From Vicinamibacteraceae bacterium (GTDB taxonomy: Bacteria > Planctomycetota > Phycisphaerae > Phycisphaerales > UBA5793), in contig WYBR01000109.1 in NCBI GenBank assembly GCA_011525805.1, forward strand, positions 62,001-126,000: a stretch of 64,000 bases of DNA, given 5' to 3'. Both the position numbers and the translations under genes were made by a program. Of the stretch, positions 24,458-32,922 are shown in pieces; position 1 is the stretch's first letter; each line of letters opens with the position of its first letter. Under the pieces are notes generated by a model, which did no database searches, had not been told where the DNA came from, and saw nothing but the letters and a program-made list of their open reading frames with translations.

Positions 24458-24673
24458 GGCTGGACTCCACTAGCGTCCGTCACCGATTAGTGTATCACGA
24501 ACCGGGCGGGAACCACCCCAAATCCATCCGGATTGCACATTTTGTCGAGTTTTCTGCAACAGGCCCCCGGGACTTCCCAACGGGCGGCAATCGACCAAAA
24601 TCCTGAAACCGCAGACCCTTAGCGTGCGGACAGAGGGGTGGCGGGGTCGAATCCCTGCTAGGATCATGGTGCC

Positions 24674-25231
24674 ATGCACGACGACTGGTCACTCATGCAG
24701 CGCGTCGCTGAAGGGGACCGCGCAGCGGTCGCGGAGTTATACGACCGTTTTGCAAGTCTCGTCTACAGAATGGCTTACCAGTTGCTCCCCACCAAGAGCG
24801 ACGCCGAGGACGCCGTACAGGAGGTCTTTGTGCGTCTCTGGCAGAGCGCCGGGCACTTTGATCCCAACCGGGCCTCGCTCGTGACTTGGGTCATGCTCAT
24901 TACCCGTCGCTACTTGGTGGACCAGTTGCGGCGGCTGAAGGTTCGGCCCAGGTTTGCCGGTTTTGACGAGCACTGGTCCGCGGAAGACGAACTCGTCGTG
25001 GCACCCGGAACGGGGATGCAGCGGCGCGAGCGAGGCGAGCGGCTGCGGGAACGAATCGCCGCCCTGCCCGACCTGCAGCGCCAGGTCATCGAGCGGGCGT
25101 ACCTCGGCGGCAAGACGCTGCGGGAGATCGGACAGGAACTCAACAAGCCTCTTGGAACGGTGAAGTCAGCATTGAGTCGAGCCTTGGCCGTGCTGCGGGA
25201 ACGCATACCGAGTGAAGAAGGTATCGCATGA
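24674..25231 (+). CDS. ECF-type RNA polymerase sigma factor
   Basis: A 185-residue protein with region 2 (ELYDRFASLVYRMAYQLLPTKSDAEDAVQEVFVRLWQSAGHFDPNRASLVTWVMLITRRYLVDQLRR) and region 4 (LPDLQRQVIERAYLGGKTLREIGQELNKPLGTVKSALSRALAVLRE). This is the size and pattern of group-4 (ECF) sigma factors, of the SigK-like kind. The stop overlaps the start of the anti-sigma gene (ATGA). The regulon probably includes its own operon. A weak ribosome site AGGAT precedes ATG 24674. Confidence 0.95.
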   Translation: MHDDWSLMQRVAEGDRAAVAELYDRFASLVYRMAYQLLPTKSDAEDAVQEVFVRLWQSAGHFDPNRASLVTWVMLITRRYLVDQLRRLKVRPRFAGFDEHWSAEDELVVAPGTGMQRRERGERLRERIAALPDLQRQVIERAYLGGKTLREIGQELNKPLGTVKSALSRALAVLRERIPSEEGIA

Positions 25232-26121
25232 GATTCTCACGAGATGAATTGATCGAACTGGCGGGTCGAGACGCCCTGGGCATTCTCGACCCGGATGAGA
25301 AGGAGGCGTTCGACGCCGCCTTCCGTCGAGCTGACGCCATGCTTCGCGACGAGATTCGCGGTGTGCAGCAGTCGGCGGCGCTTCTGGTTGAGGCGGCGCC
25401 CGGGCCGGAGCCGGACGACGACCTGCGCCAACGGGTGCTCGCGCGAGTGGACGAGTGCATCGAGCAGGTGCCGCCGGCCGCGCTCAAGGGGCGAGTGCTG
25501 CGCAACGTCGAAGAACTCGTCAAGCAGGACCTGGAAGGGAGCCTGCAGTTCGGCGTCGGCCGCGAGCCGGTCCTTTCCGGCCGGCACGAGTGGATCGAGC
25601 GCTTCGCCGCCGGCCGCGTGTCGCCGATGTGGCGCATCGCCGCCCTGATCCTGCTCACCGTTTCCCTCGGCCTCGCCTGGCTGGCGCTGGACGCTTACTC
25701 CAACGCCATGCGGCTGGCCGATCGCGTCGCGACCAATCGCATCGAAGAGATTCTGCGCATCCAGTTCAAGCAGTTGCCCGAGGACTACTGGTTCAATCCC
25801 GAGTCGCGGCTCGCGACGTTCAACGTCGTCTCGACCGACTTCAAGGGACGCGCCATGCTTGCGGTGCTCAACTCGCAGGATCGCGGCTTCCTGGCGGCGA
25901 TCAACATGCCTGAGTCCGCCGATCCCTATCGCCTCAAGATGGGCTTTGGCGATGATCCGGCCCAGGCCCGCACTGTCGTCGAGTTCTACTCCAAGGACGG
26001 CACCTGCGCCGTGCCCATTTCGCTCGGCGCGATGGACGTCACTCATGCCACGTGGTGGATCATGGGGCCGAGCGCCAGTGCCGAGGGCACCGAGACCGCC
26101 CTTCTCCAGATCGTCCCGTAA
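25228..26121 (+). CDS. Membrane anti-sigma factor, RskA-like
   Basis: A 297-residue protein starting MRFSRDELIELAGRDALGILDPDEKEAFDAAF, a helical sigma-binding domain of the RskA kind. There is no HxxxCxxC zinc motif. One membrane segment (MWRIAALILLTVSLGLAWLAL, about residues 134-154) is followed by a ~140-residue extracytoplasmic domain whose ATFNVVSTDFKGRAMLAVLNSQDRGFLAA stretch resembles the anti-sigma-K C-terminal domain. It should hold the upstream sigma factor until an envelope signal causes release. Overlap with the sigma gene by four bases supports coupled translation. Confidence 0.85.
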   Translation: MRFSRDELIELAGRDALGILDPDEKEAFDAAFRRADAMLRDEIRGVQQSAALLVEAAPGPEPDDDLRQRVLARVDECIEQVPPAALKGRVLRNVEELVKQDLEGSLQFGVGREPVLSGRHEWIERFAAGRVSPMWRIAALILLTVSLGLAWLALDAYSNAMRLADRVATNRIEEILRIQFKQLPEDYWFNPESRLATFNVVSTDFKGRAMLAVLNSQDRGFLAAINMPESADPYRLKMGFGDDPAQARTVVEFYSKDGTCAVPISLGAMDVTHATWWIMGPSASAEGTETALLQIVP

Positions 26122-26152
26122 TCTGAATCGCGATTCCTGATTCGAGTTTGTT

Positions 26153-26182
26153 CGAGGTCCGCGCCGGCGAGCGCGGACCTCG
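26153..26182 (+). terminator. Terminator hairpin after the sigma/anti-sigma operon
   Basis: CGAGGTCCGCGC, loop CGGCGA, GCGCGGACCTCG: a perfect 12-bp stem, 31 bases past the anti-sigma stop. It is followed not by T residues but directly by the TATAAT box of the next gene. Confidence 0.7.
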
Positions 26183-26185
26183 GTG

Positions 26186-26191
26186 TATAAT
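26186..26191 (+). promoter_or_regulatory. Consensus -10 box TATAAT directly after a hairpin
   Basis: Perfect TATAAT, with transcription predicted near 26198 and ATG at 26214. The place where a -35 element would lie is inside the terminator hairpin and has no match, so an activator or an alternative sigma factor, such as the one encoded just upstream, may be needed. Confidence 0.5.
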
Positions 26192-26213
26192 GGACGCATC
26201 GAGGAGGGGCTGA

Positions 26214-26963
26214 ATGCAACGGACAATCTGGATGGTCGCTGCGCTGGGCGTGGCGACCGCCACAGCCGCCGGCGACGTCGTTGAGATCGGCGCCAGCGGG
26301 GATAACACGCTCTACGAAGACTTTCGCGGCGCCTGGAGCAACGGCGCCGGGTCCTACATGTTCGCCGGCTCGACGGCAGGCTGGGCCTACCGCCGCGCCC
26401 TCATCGCCTTCGACGTCGCCGGCTCAGTCCCGCATGGTTCAACGATCACCGGCGCGACGCTGCGGCTGCATATGTCCAAGACGATCGCCGGCAACCAGAG
26501 CATCAGCCTTCACCGGCTGCTTTCGGACTGGGGCGAGGGCTCGTCCAACGCGTTGGGCGAAGAGGGGGATGGCGCGCCGTCGCAGCCCGGCGACGCCACG
26601 TGGATTCACACGTTTTTCGACACGCAATACTGGACCACTCCGGGCGGCGACTTTCTCGCTGATCCCAGCGCCGCGGCCGTCGTCGGCGGCGTCGGGTACT
26701 ACACCTGGCAGAGCACGACCGATCTCGTCGCGGATGTCCAGACGTGGTTCGACAATCCGGCGCAGGCGTTCGGCTGGGTGATTCTCGGCAATGAATCGAC
26801 GTGGACGACCGCCAAGCGGTTCGACACGCGCGAGAACAGCGTGATTGAGTTTCGACCCGTGCTCACCATTGAGTACGTTCCCATCCCGGCGCCGGGCGGG
26901 ATCGCGCTGCTCGGCCTGGGCGGCTTGTGTCTGACGCGCCGCCGCCGCACGCCGGCGCGTTGA
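26214..26963 (+). CDS. Secreted DNRLRE-domain protein with PEP-CTERM-like tail
   Basis: A 249-residue protein with a signal peptide (MQRTIWMVAALGVATATAAG). The body has the DNRLRE pattern: GDNTLYEDF, then RRALIAFDVAGSVPHGSTITGATLRLHMSK and LVADVQTWFDNPAQAFGWVILGNE, a beta-sandwich common in exported planctomycete proteins. The C-terminus IPAPGGIALLGLGGLCLTRRRR is a PEP-CTERM-like sorting signal (Pro-rich motif, membrane segment, Arg cluster). It is probably processed by an exosortase and anchored or exported to the surface matrix. The ribosome site is GAGGAGG. Its position after the ECF operon suggests a possible target. Confidence 0.88.
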   Translation: MQRTIWMVAALGVATATAAGDVVEIGASGDNTLYEDFRGAWSNGAGSYMFAGSTAGWAYRRALIAFDVAGSVPHGSTITGATLRLHMSKTIAGNQSISLHRLLSDWGEGSSNALGEEGDGAPSQPGDATWIHTFFDTQYWTTPGGDFLADPSAAAVVGGVGYYTWQSTTDLVADVQTWFDNPAQAFGWVILGNESTWTTAKRFDTRENSVIEFRPVLTIEYVPIPAPGGIALLGLGGLCLTRRRRTPAR

Positions 26964-26989
26964 TCGCACCGGGCGCGGCGTGCTATACT
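26960..26989 (+). promoter_or_regulatory. Candidate promoter for the RNHCP gene
   Basis: -35-like TTGATC (26960-26965), 18-base spacer, -10 TATACT (26984-26989). The -35 overlaps the stop codon of the PEP-CTERM gene. Leader length before ATG 27204 would be about 200 bases with no obvious structure. Confidence 0.4.
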
Positions 26990-27203
26990 CCCGCGGATGA
27001 CACCCACTGTCTGATCCAGCCTGCGACGGACCGACCACGCGCCTCGACGTGCCTGCACGCCGATGAGGCGTGTGCGTTGTGTGCGTGGCGCGCCCGGCCT
27101 CGTGCGAGATCGAGGTTGCGGGCGGCGGGCTGGCGCCCCGGCATCTCTTCGTTCATGAGAGTTCGCGCGGCCGAAGTCGGCGGCGTCGGGGATTCGATCA
27201 TCC

Positions 27204-27569
27204 ATGTCACGAAAGTCACGCCCGGACGGGGGCTTCACCTGCATGCGCTGCCGACAGGTGGTCGGTTCGCAGTCGCTGGGTACCTCGCATCGCAATCACT
27301 GTCCAAATTGCCTGTGGTCGCGGCACGTCGATGAAGAAGTGGGGGATCGGCGCTGCGCCTGCCGCAGCCCGATGGAGCCCATCGCCCTCGAGGTGCGCCG
27401 CGACGGCGAGTGGGCGATCGTCCACCGCTGCACCGGCTGCGGGACGCTGCGCACCAACCGCGTCGCCGGCGACGATCATGTCCTGGCTCTGCTCGCGCTG
27501 GCGCTGCGGCCGCTCGCCAACCCCGCCTTCCCTCTCGATCACCTCGATCCTTCCCGACCGCGGGTCTGA
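27204..27569 (+). CDS. RNHCP domain zinc-binding protein
   Basis: A 121-residue protein. It carries [10 protein letters not shown], the signature [33 protein letters not shown], and a second pair [13 protein letters not shown]. This is the RNHCP family pattern, with Cys and His residues suited to two zinc sites. The function of the family is unknown; nucleic-acid or protein binding is a reasonable guess. The start chosen is ATG 27204. The gene is upstream of the methyltransferase with a 113-base gap. Confidence 0.88.
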   Translation: MSRKSRPDGGFTCMRCRQVVGSQSLGTSHRNHCPNCLWSRHVDEEVGDRRCACRSPMEPIALEVRRDGEWAIVHRCTGCGTLRTNRVAGDDHVLALLALALRPLANPAFPLDHLDPSRPRV

Positions 27570-27682
27570 GCCGCGCGGGGCGAGACGGCGGCCTGCATCG
27601 AGTTATACTTGCCGCCGCGCCGGCGGGGCCGCTTCGGAAAGCGGCGCCGGGCGGCGCCCGGATCAACCCACAGGAGTGCCCC

Positions 27683-28696
27683 TTGTCAACGCCGGCGATG
27701 AACCCTGACCGAATCCTGAACCTCGGCCTCTCGTTCTGGAATGCCCGCACGCTCCTCAGTGCTGTCGAGATCGGCGTGTTCACGGGGCTGGCCCGCGGCG
27801 GGGCCGATCTCGAAACCATCCGCGCCCGCCACAACCTGCATCCGCGCAGCGCGCGCGACTTTCTTGATGCGCTCGTCGCGCTGGGGATGCTCGAGCGGCG
27901 CGACGGGCTGTACTCGAACTCGCCCGAGTCCGATCGTTTCCTCGACCGCGCCAAGCCGACCTACGTCGGCGGCCTGCTCGAGATGTGCAGCCGGCGCCTC
28001 TACGGCTGCTGGGACCACCTCACCGAGGCGCTGCGCACGGGTCAGCAGCAGAACGTGAGCAAGGGGTCGGACGACATCTTCGGCGCGCTCTATGCCGACG
28101 AAGGCCGCCTGCGCGAGTTTCTCTCCGCCATGACCGGGCTGAGCCTCGGCGTCGGAGAGGCGATTGCCGGGAAGTTCCCGTGGGGGCGGTATCGCACGTT
28201 CGTCGACGTCGGGGCGGCCCAAGGAGCCGTGCCCGTGTGCATCGCGCGCTCCCACGCCCACCTCACCGGCGTGAACTTCGACCTTCCCGTGGTCGGGCCG
28301 GTGTTTAGCGAGTACGTTGCGTCGTTCGGCCTCTCCGATCGCCTCGCGTTCCAGGGCGGCGACTTCTTCAAGGATCCGCTGCCGCACGCGGACGTAGTGA
28401 TCATGGGGCACATTCTCCACGACTGGGATCTGCCTACAAAGAAGATGCTCATCGCCAAGGCCTACGCAGCGCTTCCGGCGGGCGGGTCGCTGCTCGTCTT
28501 CGAGTCGCTCATCGACGACGATCGGCGCCACAACGTCTTCGGCCTGCTCATGAGCCTGAACATGCTCATCGAGACGCCTGGCGGGTTCGACTACACCGGA
28601 GCGGACTGCATCGGCTGGATGCGCGAAGCGGGATTCCGGGAGGCTCGCGTCGAGCATCTGTGCGGCCCCGACTCGATGGTGGTCGGCCTAAAGTGA
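27683..28696 (+). CDS. SAM-dependent O-methyltransferase (acetylserotonin-type)
   Basis: A 337-residue protein. The N-terminal dimerisation winged helix ([62 protein letters not shown]) is followed by a Rossmann methyltransferase domain with [13 protein letters not shown] (SAM loop), [24 protein letters not shown] (catalytic-type His) and [14 protein letters not shown]. It methylates a hydroxyl group on a small molecule of unknown identity. The TTG start at 27683 has a good ribosome site (AGGAG, six bases away); ATG 27698 is the next choice. A TATACT box is at 27604-27609. Confidence 0.88.
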   Translation: MSTPAMNPDRILNLGLSFWNARTLLSAVEIGVFTGLARGGADLETIRARHNLHPRSARDFLDALVALGMLERRDGLYSNSPESDRFLDRAKPTYVGGLLEMCSRRLYGCWDHLTEALRTGQQQNVSKGSDDIFGALYADEGRLREFLSAMTGLSLGVGEAIAGKFPWGRYRTFVDVGAAQGAVPVCIARSHAHLTGVNFDLPVVGPVFSEYVASFGLSDRLAFQGGDFFKDPLPHADVVIMGHILHDWDLPTKKMLIAKAYAALPAGGSLLVFESLIDDDRRHNVFGLLMSLNMLIETPGGFDYTGADCIGWMREAGFREARVEHLCGPDSMVVGLK

Positions 28697-28752
28697 AAGG
28701 CTTGTGGGCGCCGGTGCGACGCGGGGACGATCGCCCGCCGAAGGGAGGGAAC

Positions 28753-29190
28753 ATGGACCGGGAAACGCTGCTGCGTCACTGGGAAGAAGCGTGGCGCGAA
28801 GGTCTGTGGGCGGCCCCGTGGAGCCGCGTTCTCGAGGGACTCACGCCTCCCGAGGCGGTCTGGCGGCCGCAGCCGGAGCGCCACTGCATCTGGCAGTCCA
28901 TCAACCACATGATGTTCTGGCGCGACGTTGCGCTGCGCCGCCTTCGCGGCGAGACCGTCGCGGCCGAAGAAAGACAGCGCCGCAACTGGGAGATGCCGAG
29001 CGACACCAGCGAAGCCGCGCTCGATGCCCTTCGCTCCGCGTGGACCCGCTCGCACGGGCAGGTGCGCGCCGCGATCGCCGATGAGCGGGCCAGCCTCGCC
29101 GACCTCCAGAACGTCGCGTACCACGACAGTTATCACGTGGGGCAGATCATGCTCCTGCGAGCGTTGCAGGGCCTGCCGCCGATCGAGTGA
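28753..29190 (+). CDS. DinB-like metal-binding four-helix protein
   Basis: A 145-residue protein. It shows the DinB/YfiT pattern: LLRHWEEAWREGLWAAPWSRVLEGLTPPEAVWRPQ, then SINHMMFWRDVALRRL and the final YHDSYHVGQIMLLRALQGLPP. The His residues in NHMMFW and HDSYH are the likely metal ligands. DinB-superfamily proteins are often thiol-dependent transferases or maleylpyruvate-type enzymes; here the substrate is unknown. The ribosome site AAGGGAGGGA is excellent. Confidence 0.85.
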   Translation: MDRETLLRHWEEAWREGLWAAPWSRVLEGLTPPEAVWRPQPERHCIWQSINHMMFWRDVALRRLRGETVAAEERQRRNWEMPSDTSEAALDALRSAWTRSHGQVRAAIADERASLADLQNVAYHDSYHVGQIMLLRALQGLPPIE

Positions 29191-29255
29191 GCCTTGGGAT
29201 CGACCCGTTGCCGGCGCGGCCGCGGCCGCGCCCTTCAGAGAGATGAGGTGCGTTC

Positions 29256-29609
29256 ATGGGGTTCCTTCAGGAGTTCCGCGAGTTCGCCGTCAAGGGAAAC
29301 GTCGTGGACATGGCCGTGGGTATCATCCTCGGCGCGTCGTTCAACAAGATCGTGAATTCGATGGTGAACGACATCATCATGCCGCCCATCGGCATGGCGC
29401 TGGGTCGCGTCGAGTTCAAGGACCTTCAGTTCGTCATGAAGGAGGCGAGTGTGGATGAGGCGGGCGTCGAGATTTCGGCCGTCGCCATTCGTTACGGAAT
29501 GTTCATCAACACGGTGATCGAGTTTCTCATTGTCGCCCTGTCCGTTTTCCTTGTGATCAAGGTGATGAACCGGGTGCTCCGGGCGCGCTCCGCGGCCAAG
29601 CCCGCCTGA
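29256..29609 (+). CDS. mscL: Large-conductance mechanosensitive channel MscL
   Basis: A 117-residue protein with the MscL signature MGFLQEFREFAVKGNVVDMAVGIILGASFNKIVNSMVNDIIMPPIG (amphipathic helix, pore helix TM1 with the conserved Gly-rich turn), a short periplasmic loop, and TM2 (GMFINTVIEFLIVALSVFLVIKVMNRV). It opens as a pentamer under membrane tension to release solutes in osmotic downshock. It ends soon after TM2, so the C-terminal helical bundle found in the ~136-residue E. coli protein is missing; this bundle is not essential for gating. Confidence 0.95.
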   Translation: MGFLQEFREFAVKGNVVDMAVGIILGASFNKIVNSMVNDIIMPPIGMALGRVEFKDLQFVMKEASVDEAGVEISAVAIRYGMFINTVIEFLIVALSVFLVIKVMNRVLRARSAAKPA

Positions 29610-29630
29610 CGGAAAGAGGGGATCACCGCC

Positions 29631-30836
29631 ATGCACGGCGCACCGGCGGGCGCCGCCCGGCGCCTCTTGCTCGCGTCCCTCCTCGCAGCCGCGGCGCTTG
29701 CTTGCGGCGCCGAGGCCGCCCGAGCCCAGCCCGACACCGCGCCGCGCGACTTGAGCGATTCCATCGAGAGAGTCCGCGTCGCACACGACGTGCCCGCGCT
29801 CGCCGTCGCGGCCGTGCGCGGCGGAGAAATCGCCGCGCAGGGCGCCGCGGGCGTGCGCCGCGCCGGCCGCGGTGAGCCGGTCACCATCGACGATCGCTGG
29901 CACATCGGTTCGTGCGCCAAGTCGATGACGGCCACGCTCGCCGCGCGCCTCGTGGAAGCCGGCGCGATCCGGTGGGAGACGACGATCGGTGAGTCGCTCG
30001 GCGCCGTCGAGTCCCTCCGCGATCGCCTCCGCCCTGCGTACGACGCCGTCACGCTGCGGCAACTGCTTTCTCATCGCGCGGGCCTGCCGGAGGATCGCGC
30101 GCCCGATCCGACCATCTGGCCGCGCATCATGTCGCTTCGTGGAACGATGATCGAGCAGCGGCGCGCGGCGACGGCCATCGTCCTCGCGCGCGAGCCGGCG
30201 TCGGCGCCGGGTTCGGCGATGGCCTATTCCAATTTCGGCTACGTCACTGCCGCCTCCATGATGGAGCAGGCGACCGGCCGGCCGTGGGAGGACCTCATCC
30301 GCGAGCACGTCTTCGAGCCGCTGCACATCACCACCGCCGGGTTCGGACCGCCCGGCGGCGGCGAAGTGGGCGACGCCGCGGCGCAGCCGCGCGGCCATCG
30401 GCTGGCTCGAGGCCAGGCCCACGCCGTCGAACCCGGCACGCCCGGCGCCGACAACCCGCCGGCCTTGCGCCCTGCGGGCGGCGTGCATCTTTCCCTTCAG
30501 GACTGGTGCCGATACGCCGCCGCGCACGCCGCGCACGCCCGCGGCGTCGACACGGCGCTTCTCAAGGGGGAGTCGTGGGCGGTGCTGCACGCCGATGAGT
30601 ACGGCCAGGGCTACGCGCTGGGCTGGGGACTCGGGCAGCGCGAGTGGGCGGGCGGGCGCGTGCTCACCCACAGCGGCAGCAACGGCCTGTGGATGGCGGT
30701 CGTGTGGGTCGCCCCCGAGCGCGACCTGGCGATCGTCGCCGCGACGAATATCGGAGGCGACGCGGCCGCGGCCGCCTGCGATGAGGCCGTCGTCGAAGCG
30801 CTCAAGGCGCTCGACGTGCTTGCGCCGCCGCAGTGA
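29631..30836 (+). CDS. Secreted serine hydrolase, beta-lactamase class C/esterase type
   Basis: A 401-residue protein with a signal peptide (AARRLLLASLLAAAALACGAEA). It has the three active-site motifs of the serine beta-lactamase/D-Ala-D-Ala peptidase fold: SCAK (Ser-x-x-Lys in IGSCAKSMTATLAARLVEAG), the YSN triad in MAYSNFGYVTAASMMEQATGR, and HSGSNG. The LRQLLSHRAGLPED segment is typical of esterase-like members. It probably acts in the periplasm as an esterase, peptidase or lactamase; the specific activity cannot be told. Confidence 0.88.
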   Translation: MHGAPAGAARRLLLASLLAAAALACGAEAARAQPDTAPRDLSDSIERVRVAHDVPALAVAAVRGGEIAAQGAAGVRRAGRGEPVTIDDRWHIGSCAKSMTATLAARLVEAGAIRWETTIGESLGAVESLRDRLRPAYDAVTLRQLLSHRAGLPEDRAPDPTIWPRIMSLRGTMIEQRRAATAIVLAREPASAPGSAMAYSNFGYVTAASMMEQATGRPWEDLIREHVFEPLHITTAGFGPPGGGEVGDAAAQPRGHRLARGQAHAVEPGTPGADNPPALRPAGGVHLSLQDWCRYAAAHAAHARGVDTALLKGESWAVLHADEYGQGYALGWGLGQREWAGGRVLTHSGSNGLWMAVVWVAPERDLAIVAATNIGGDAAAAACDEAVVEALKALDVLAPPQ

Positions 30837-30999
30837 CGGACTGTGGTGCGGTGCGCAGGGCGTGATCGCCGCTCATGCCGACCAGCCCCACGCGCGAGCG
30901 CGGACCACCTCTTGTTGACGAACCCTCGTCGCTTCGCTCCTCGCGTCCTCGTTGGCGCTTCGGCCTGGTTCGGTGTGCTTCTCGTAATGTGGGAGTCCT

Positions 31000-31437
31000 T
31001 TACCGTTTGCGCATCGCGGCGCCGGCGAGCACGCCGACGGCGCCGATGATCGGATTGAGGATGTACGAGAGCACGGGCTGGCGCGCCTTCGAGGCGGCAT
31101 CCTGCATCGTGATCTCGCTCGGTCGAGGCGTCGCATCCGGTTCCTTCATCATCGCTGGAATGGACATGACGATTCCGAGCACGAGCACAAGACCCGCGAG
31201 CACGCGTGGGGCCTTCGATCCCCTTGAGGCAATGGCAGCGCAGGTCAGCCCGCCCAGCACGGCCGCAACGAAGCCAGCGGCGAAACTCATCACCAGCCAG
31301 GTCATCGAGGCGTCCCACGAACCGGGCTTGAACGAACCCTCTTCGCCGAGAATGAACCATGCGCCGGTGAAGCAGACCATCACGACGACGACCATCGCCA
31401 CGTAACCGACGATGACACCCACTATGGCCTTGAGCAT
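31000..31437 (-). CDS. Small membrane protein of unknown function
   Basis: A 145-residue protein with ribosome site AGGAGTCA. Four membrane segments are visible: MLKAIVGVIVGYVAMVVVVMVCFTGAWF, MTWLVMSFAAGFVAAVLGGLTCAA, VLAGLVLVLGIVMSIPAMM, and LNPIIGAVGVLAGAAM. A short charged region with PDATPRPSEITMQDAASKARQP is between the last two. No conserved motif points to a function. It is divergent from ftsW, with 258 bases between the starts. Confidence 0.75.
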   Translation of the reverse strand: MLKAIVGVIVGYVAMVVVVMVCFTGAWFILGEEGSFKPGSWDASMTWLVMSFAAGFVAAVLGGLTCAAIASRGSKAPRVLAGLVLVLGIVMSIPAMMKEPDATPRPSEITMQDAASKARQPVLSYILNPIIGAVGVLAGAAMRKR

Positions 31438-31695
31438 GACATGACTCCTTGATTGGAGATTGTTCGGACACCGCGTCCGATATGGTGCATCGGCGAAAGG
31501 GGTTTTGCCTCTACACGCTTTGGACGATGCGAGCGGGGCGAGAGGCGCCGTTCCGTGCGGCCGCGCGAGTCGGCGGCGGGAGGAGTCCTCGTCGCTTCGC
31601 TTCTCGCGTCCGCGCCGGCGTTCCGGCGTGGCGGCGGCGCGGACGGTTTCTGCCTTTGCAGCCGCGATTCCTCGTATTCCGATGAAGAAGGGGCC

Positions 31696-32922
31696 ATGCC
31701 GCGGCCGGGACAGACGATCATCATCTGCGTTATCGCCCTGCTCACTCTGGGGATCGTCATGGTCACCAGCGCGGGGTTGACGATCGACGCCCGCCACGCG
31801 GTCTCGCTCAAAGGGATGCTCACTGGACGACCGGTGCTGTACGCCCTCTGCGCCGTGGCGATGATGTTCGCGGCGTCGTGCGTGCGCATCGAGTGGTTTC
31901 GCGGGCCGGTCGAGGGGAGCGCGGCGCAACGCGTGCTCCTGACGCCGGCGACGTGGCTGGCCGCGATCGCCGTGCTGTGCCTGTGCCTCGTCTACGTGGA
32001 CGGGTTCGGCAAGGAGGTCAACTACGCCCGCCGGTGGGTGCGCCTCGGTCCCGAGTCGGTCAACCTCTCCTTCCAGCCCAGCGAGGTGGCGAAGTGGGCA
32101 ATGGTCTTCATCATCGCGACGTACGTCGTTCATCTCGGGCCGGAGCGGATGAAGCGATTCGCCACGGGCCTCGTGCCGGCGCTGGCGATCACGATGCTCG
32201 TGTGCGGGCTGATCGTGCTGGAGGACCTCGGCACGGCGGTGCTCATCGGGGCGGTGGCGTTGTTTCTGCTCTTCGCGGGCGGGGCGCGGTGGTGGCACAT
32301 CGGCATTCTCTTTCCCCTGCCCGCGGCCGGAGTCGTGTTGGCGGTGCTGACGAGCGAGTATCGCCGGGCGCGGATTCTCGCCTTCCTCGACCCCTACGCC
32401 GACCCACAGGGCACGGGTTACCACATGATCCAGTCGATGGTCGCCGTTGCGGAGGGGCATGTGACGGGTCGCGGTCTCGGGCACGGGGTGTACAAGTTCG
32501 GCTACCTGCCGGAGGACACGACGGATTTTCTCTTCGCGGTGATCTGCGAGGAACTGGGGCTCTTCGGCGCCGCACTGGTTGTCTTCCTCTACGTCATGCT
32601 CCTGTTGGCCGGAGCGAGCGTCATCCGGCGGCAGACCGAGCCGCTGGCGCGATTCGCGGCCCTGGGCGTGGTGGCGACGATCGGGATGCAGGCGGTGATG
32701 AACCTGATGGTCGTTACCGGCCTCGCGCCGACCAAGGGCATCGCCCTGCCGCTTTTGAGCAGCGGGGGAACGGGATGGATCCTGACGGCCGTCTGCCTCG
32801 GCCTGCTGGTGGGGATGGACCGTCGCGTGGCGCGGCCGGTTGAGCCGAGCCGAGAGCCGGAGGCGCCGGGGCTTGAGCGGGCTCTCTCGATCGCCGCGCC
32901 GGCATCACTCGCGACGCGTTGA
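31696..32922 (+). CDS. ftsW: Peptidoglycan glycosyltransferase FtsW (SEDS family)
   Basis: A 408-residue polytopic membrane protein of SEDS type. Motifs are NYARRWVRLGPESVNLSFQPSEVAKWAMV, ILEDLGTAVLIG-like (VLEDLGTAVLIGAVALFLLFAGG), DPQGTGYHMIQSMVAVAEGHVTGRGLGHG, YLPEDTTDFLFAVICEELGLFGA, and GIALPLLSSGGTGW. It polymerises lipid II during septal peptidoglycan synthesis. FtsW rather than RodA is preferred because of its place beside mraY/mur genes, though SEDS assignment is not absolute. Its last 18 bases overlap the end of the convergent lipocalin-like gene. Confidence 0.93.
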   Translation: MPRPGQTIIICVIALLTLGIVMVTSAGLTIDARHAVSLKGMLTGRPVLYALCAVAMMFAASCVRIEWFRGPVEGSAAQRVLLTPATWLAAIAVLCLCLVYVDGFGKEVNYARRWVRLGPESVNLSFQPSEVAKWAMVFIIATYVVHLGPERMKRFATGLVPALAITMLVCGLIVLEDLGTAVLIGAVALFLLFAGGARWWHIGILFPLPAAGVVLAVLTSEYRRARILAFLDPYADPQGTGYHMIQSMVAVAEGHVTGRGLGHGVYKFGYLPEDTTDFLFAVICEELGLFGAALVVFLYVMLLLAGASVIRRQTEPLARFAALGVVATIGMQAVMNLMVVTGLAPTKGIALPLLSSGGTGWILTAVCLGLLVGMDRRVARPVEPSREPEAPGLERALSIAAPASLATR

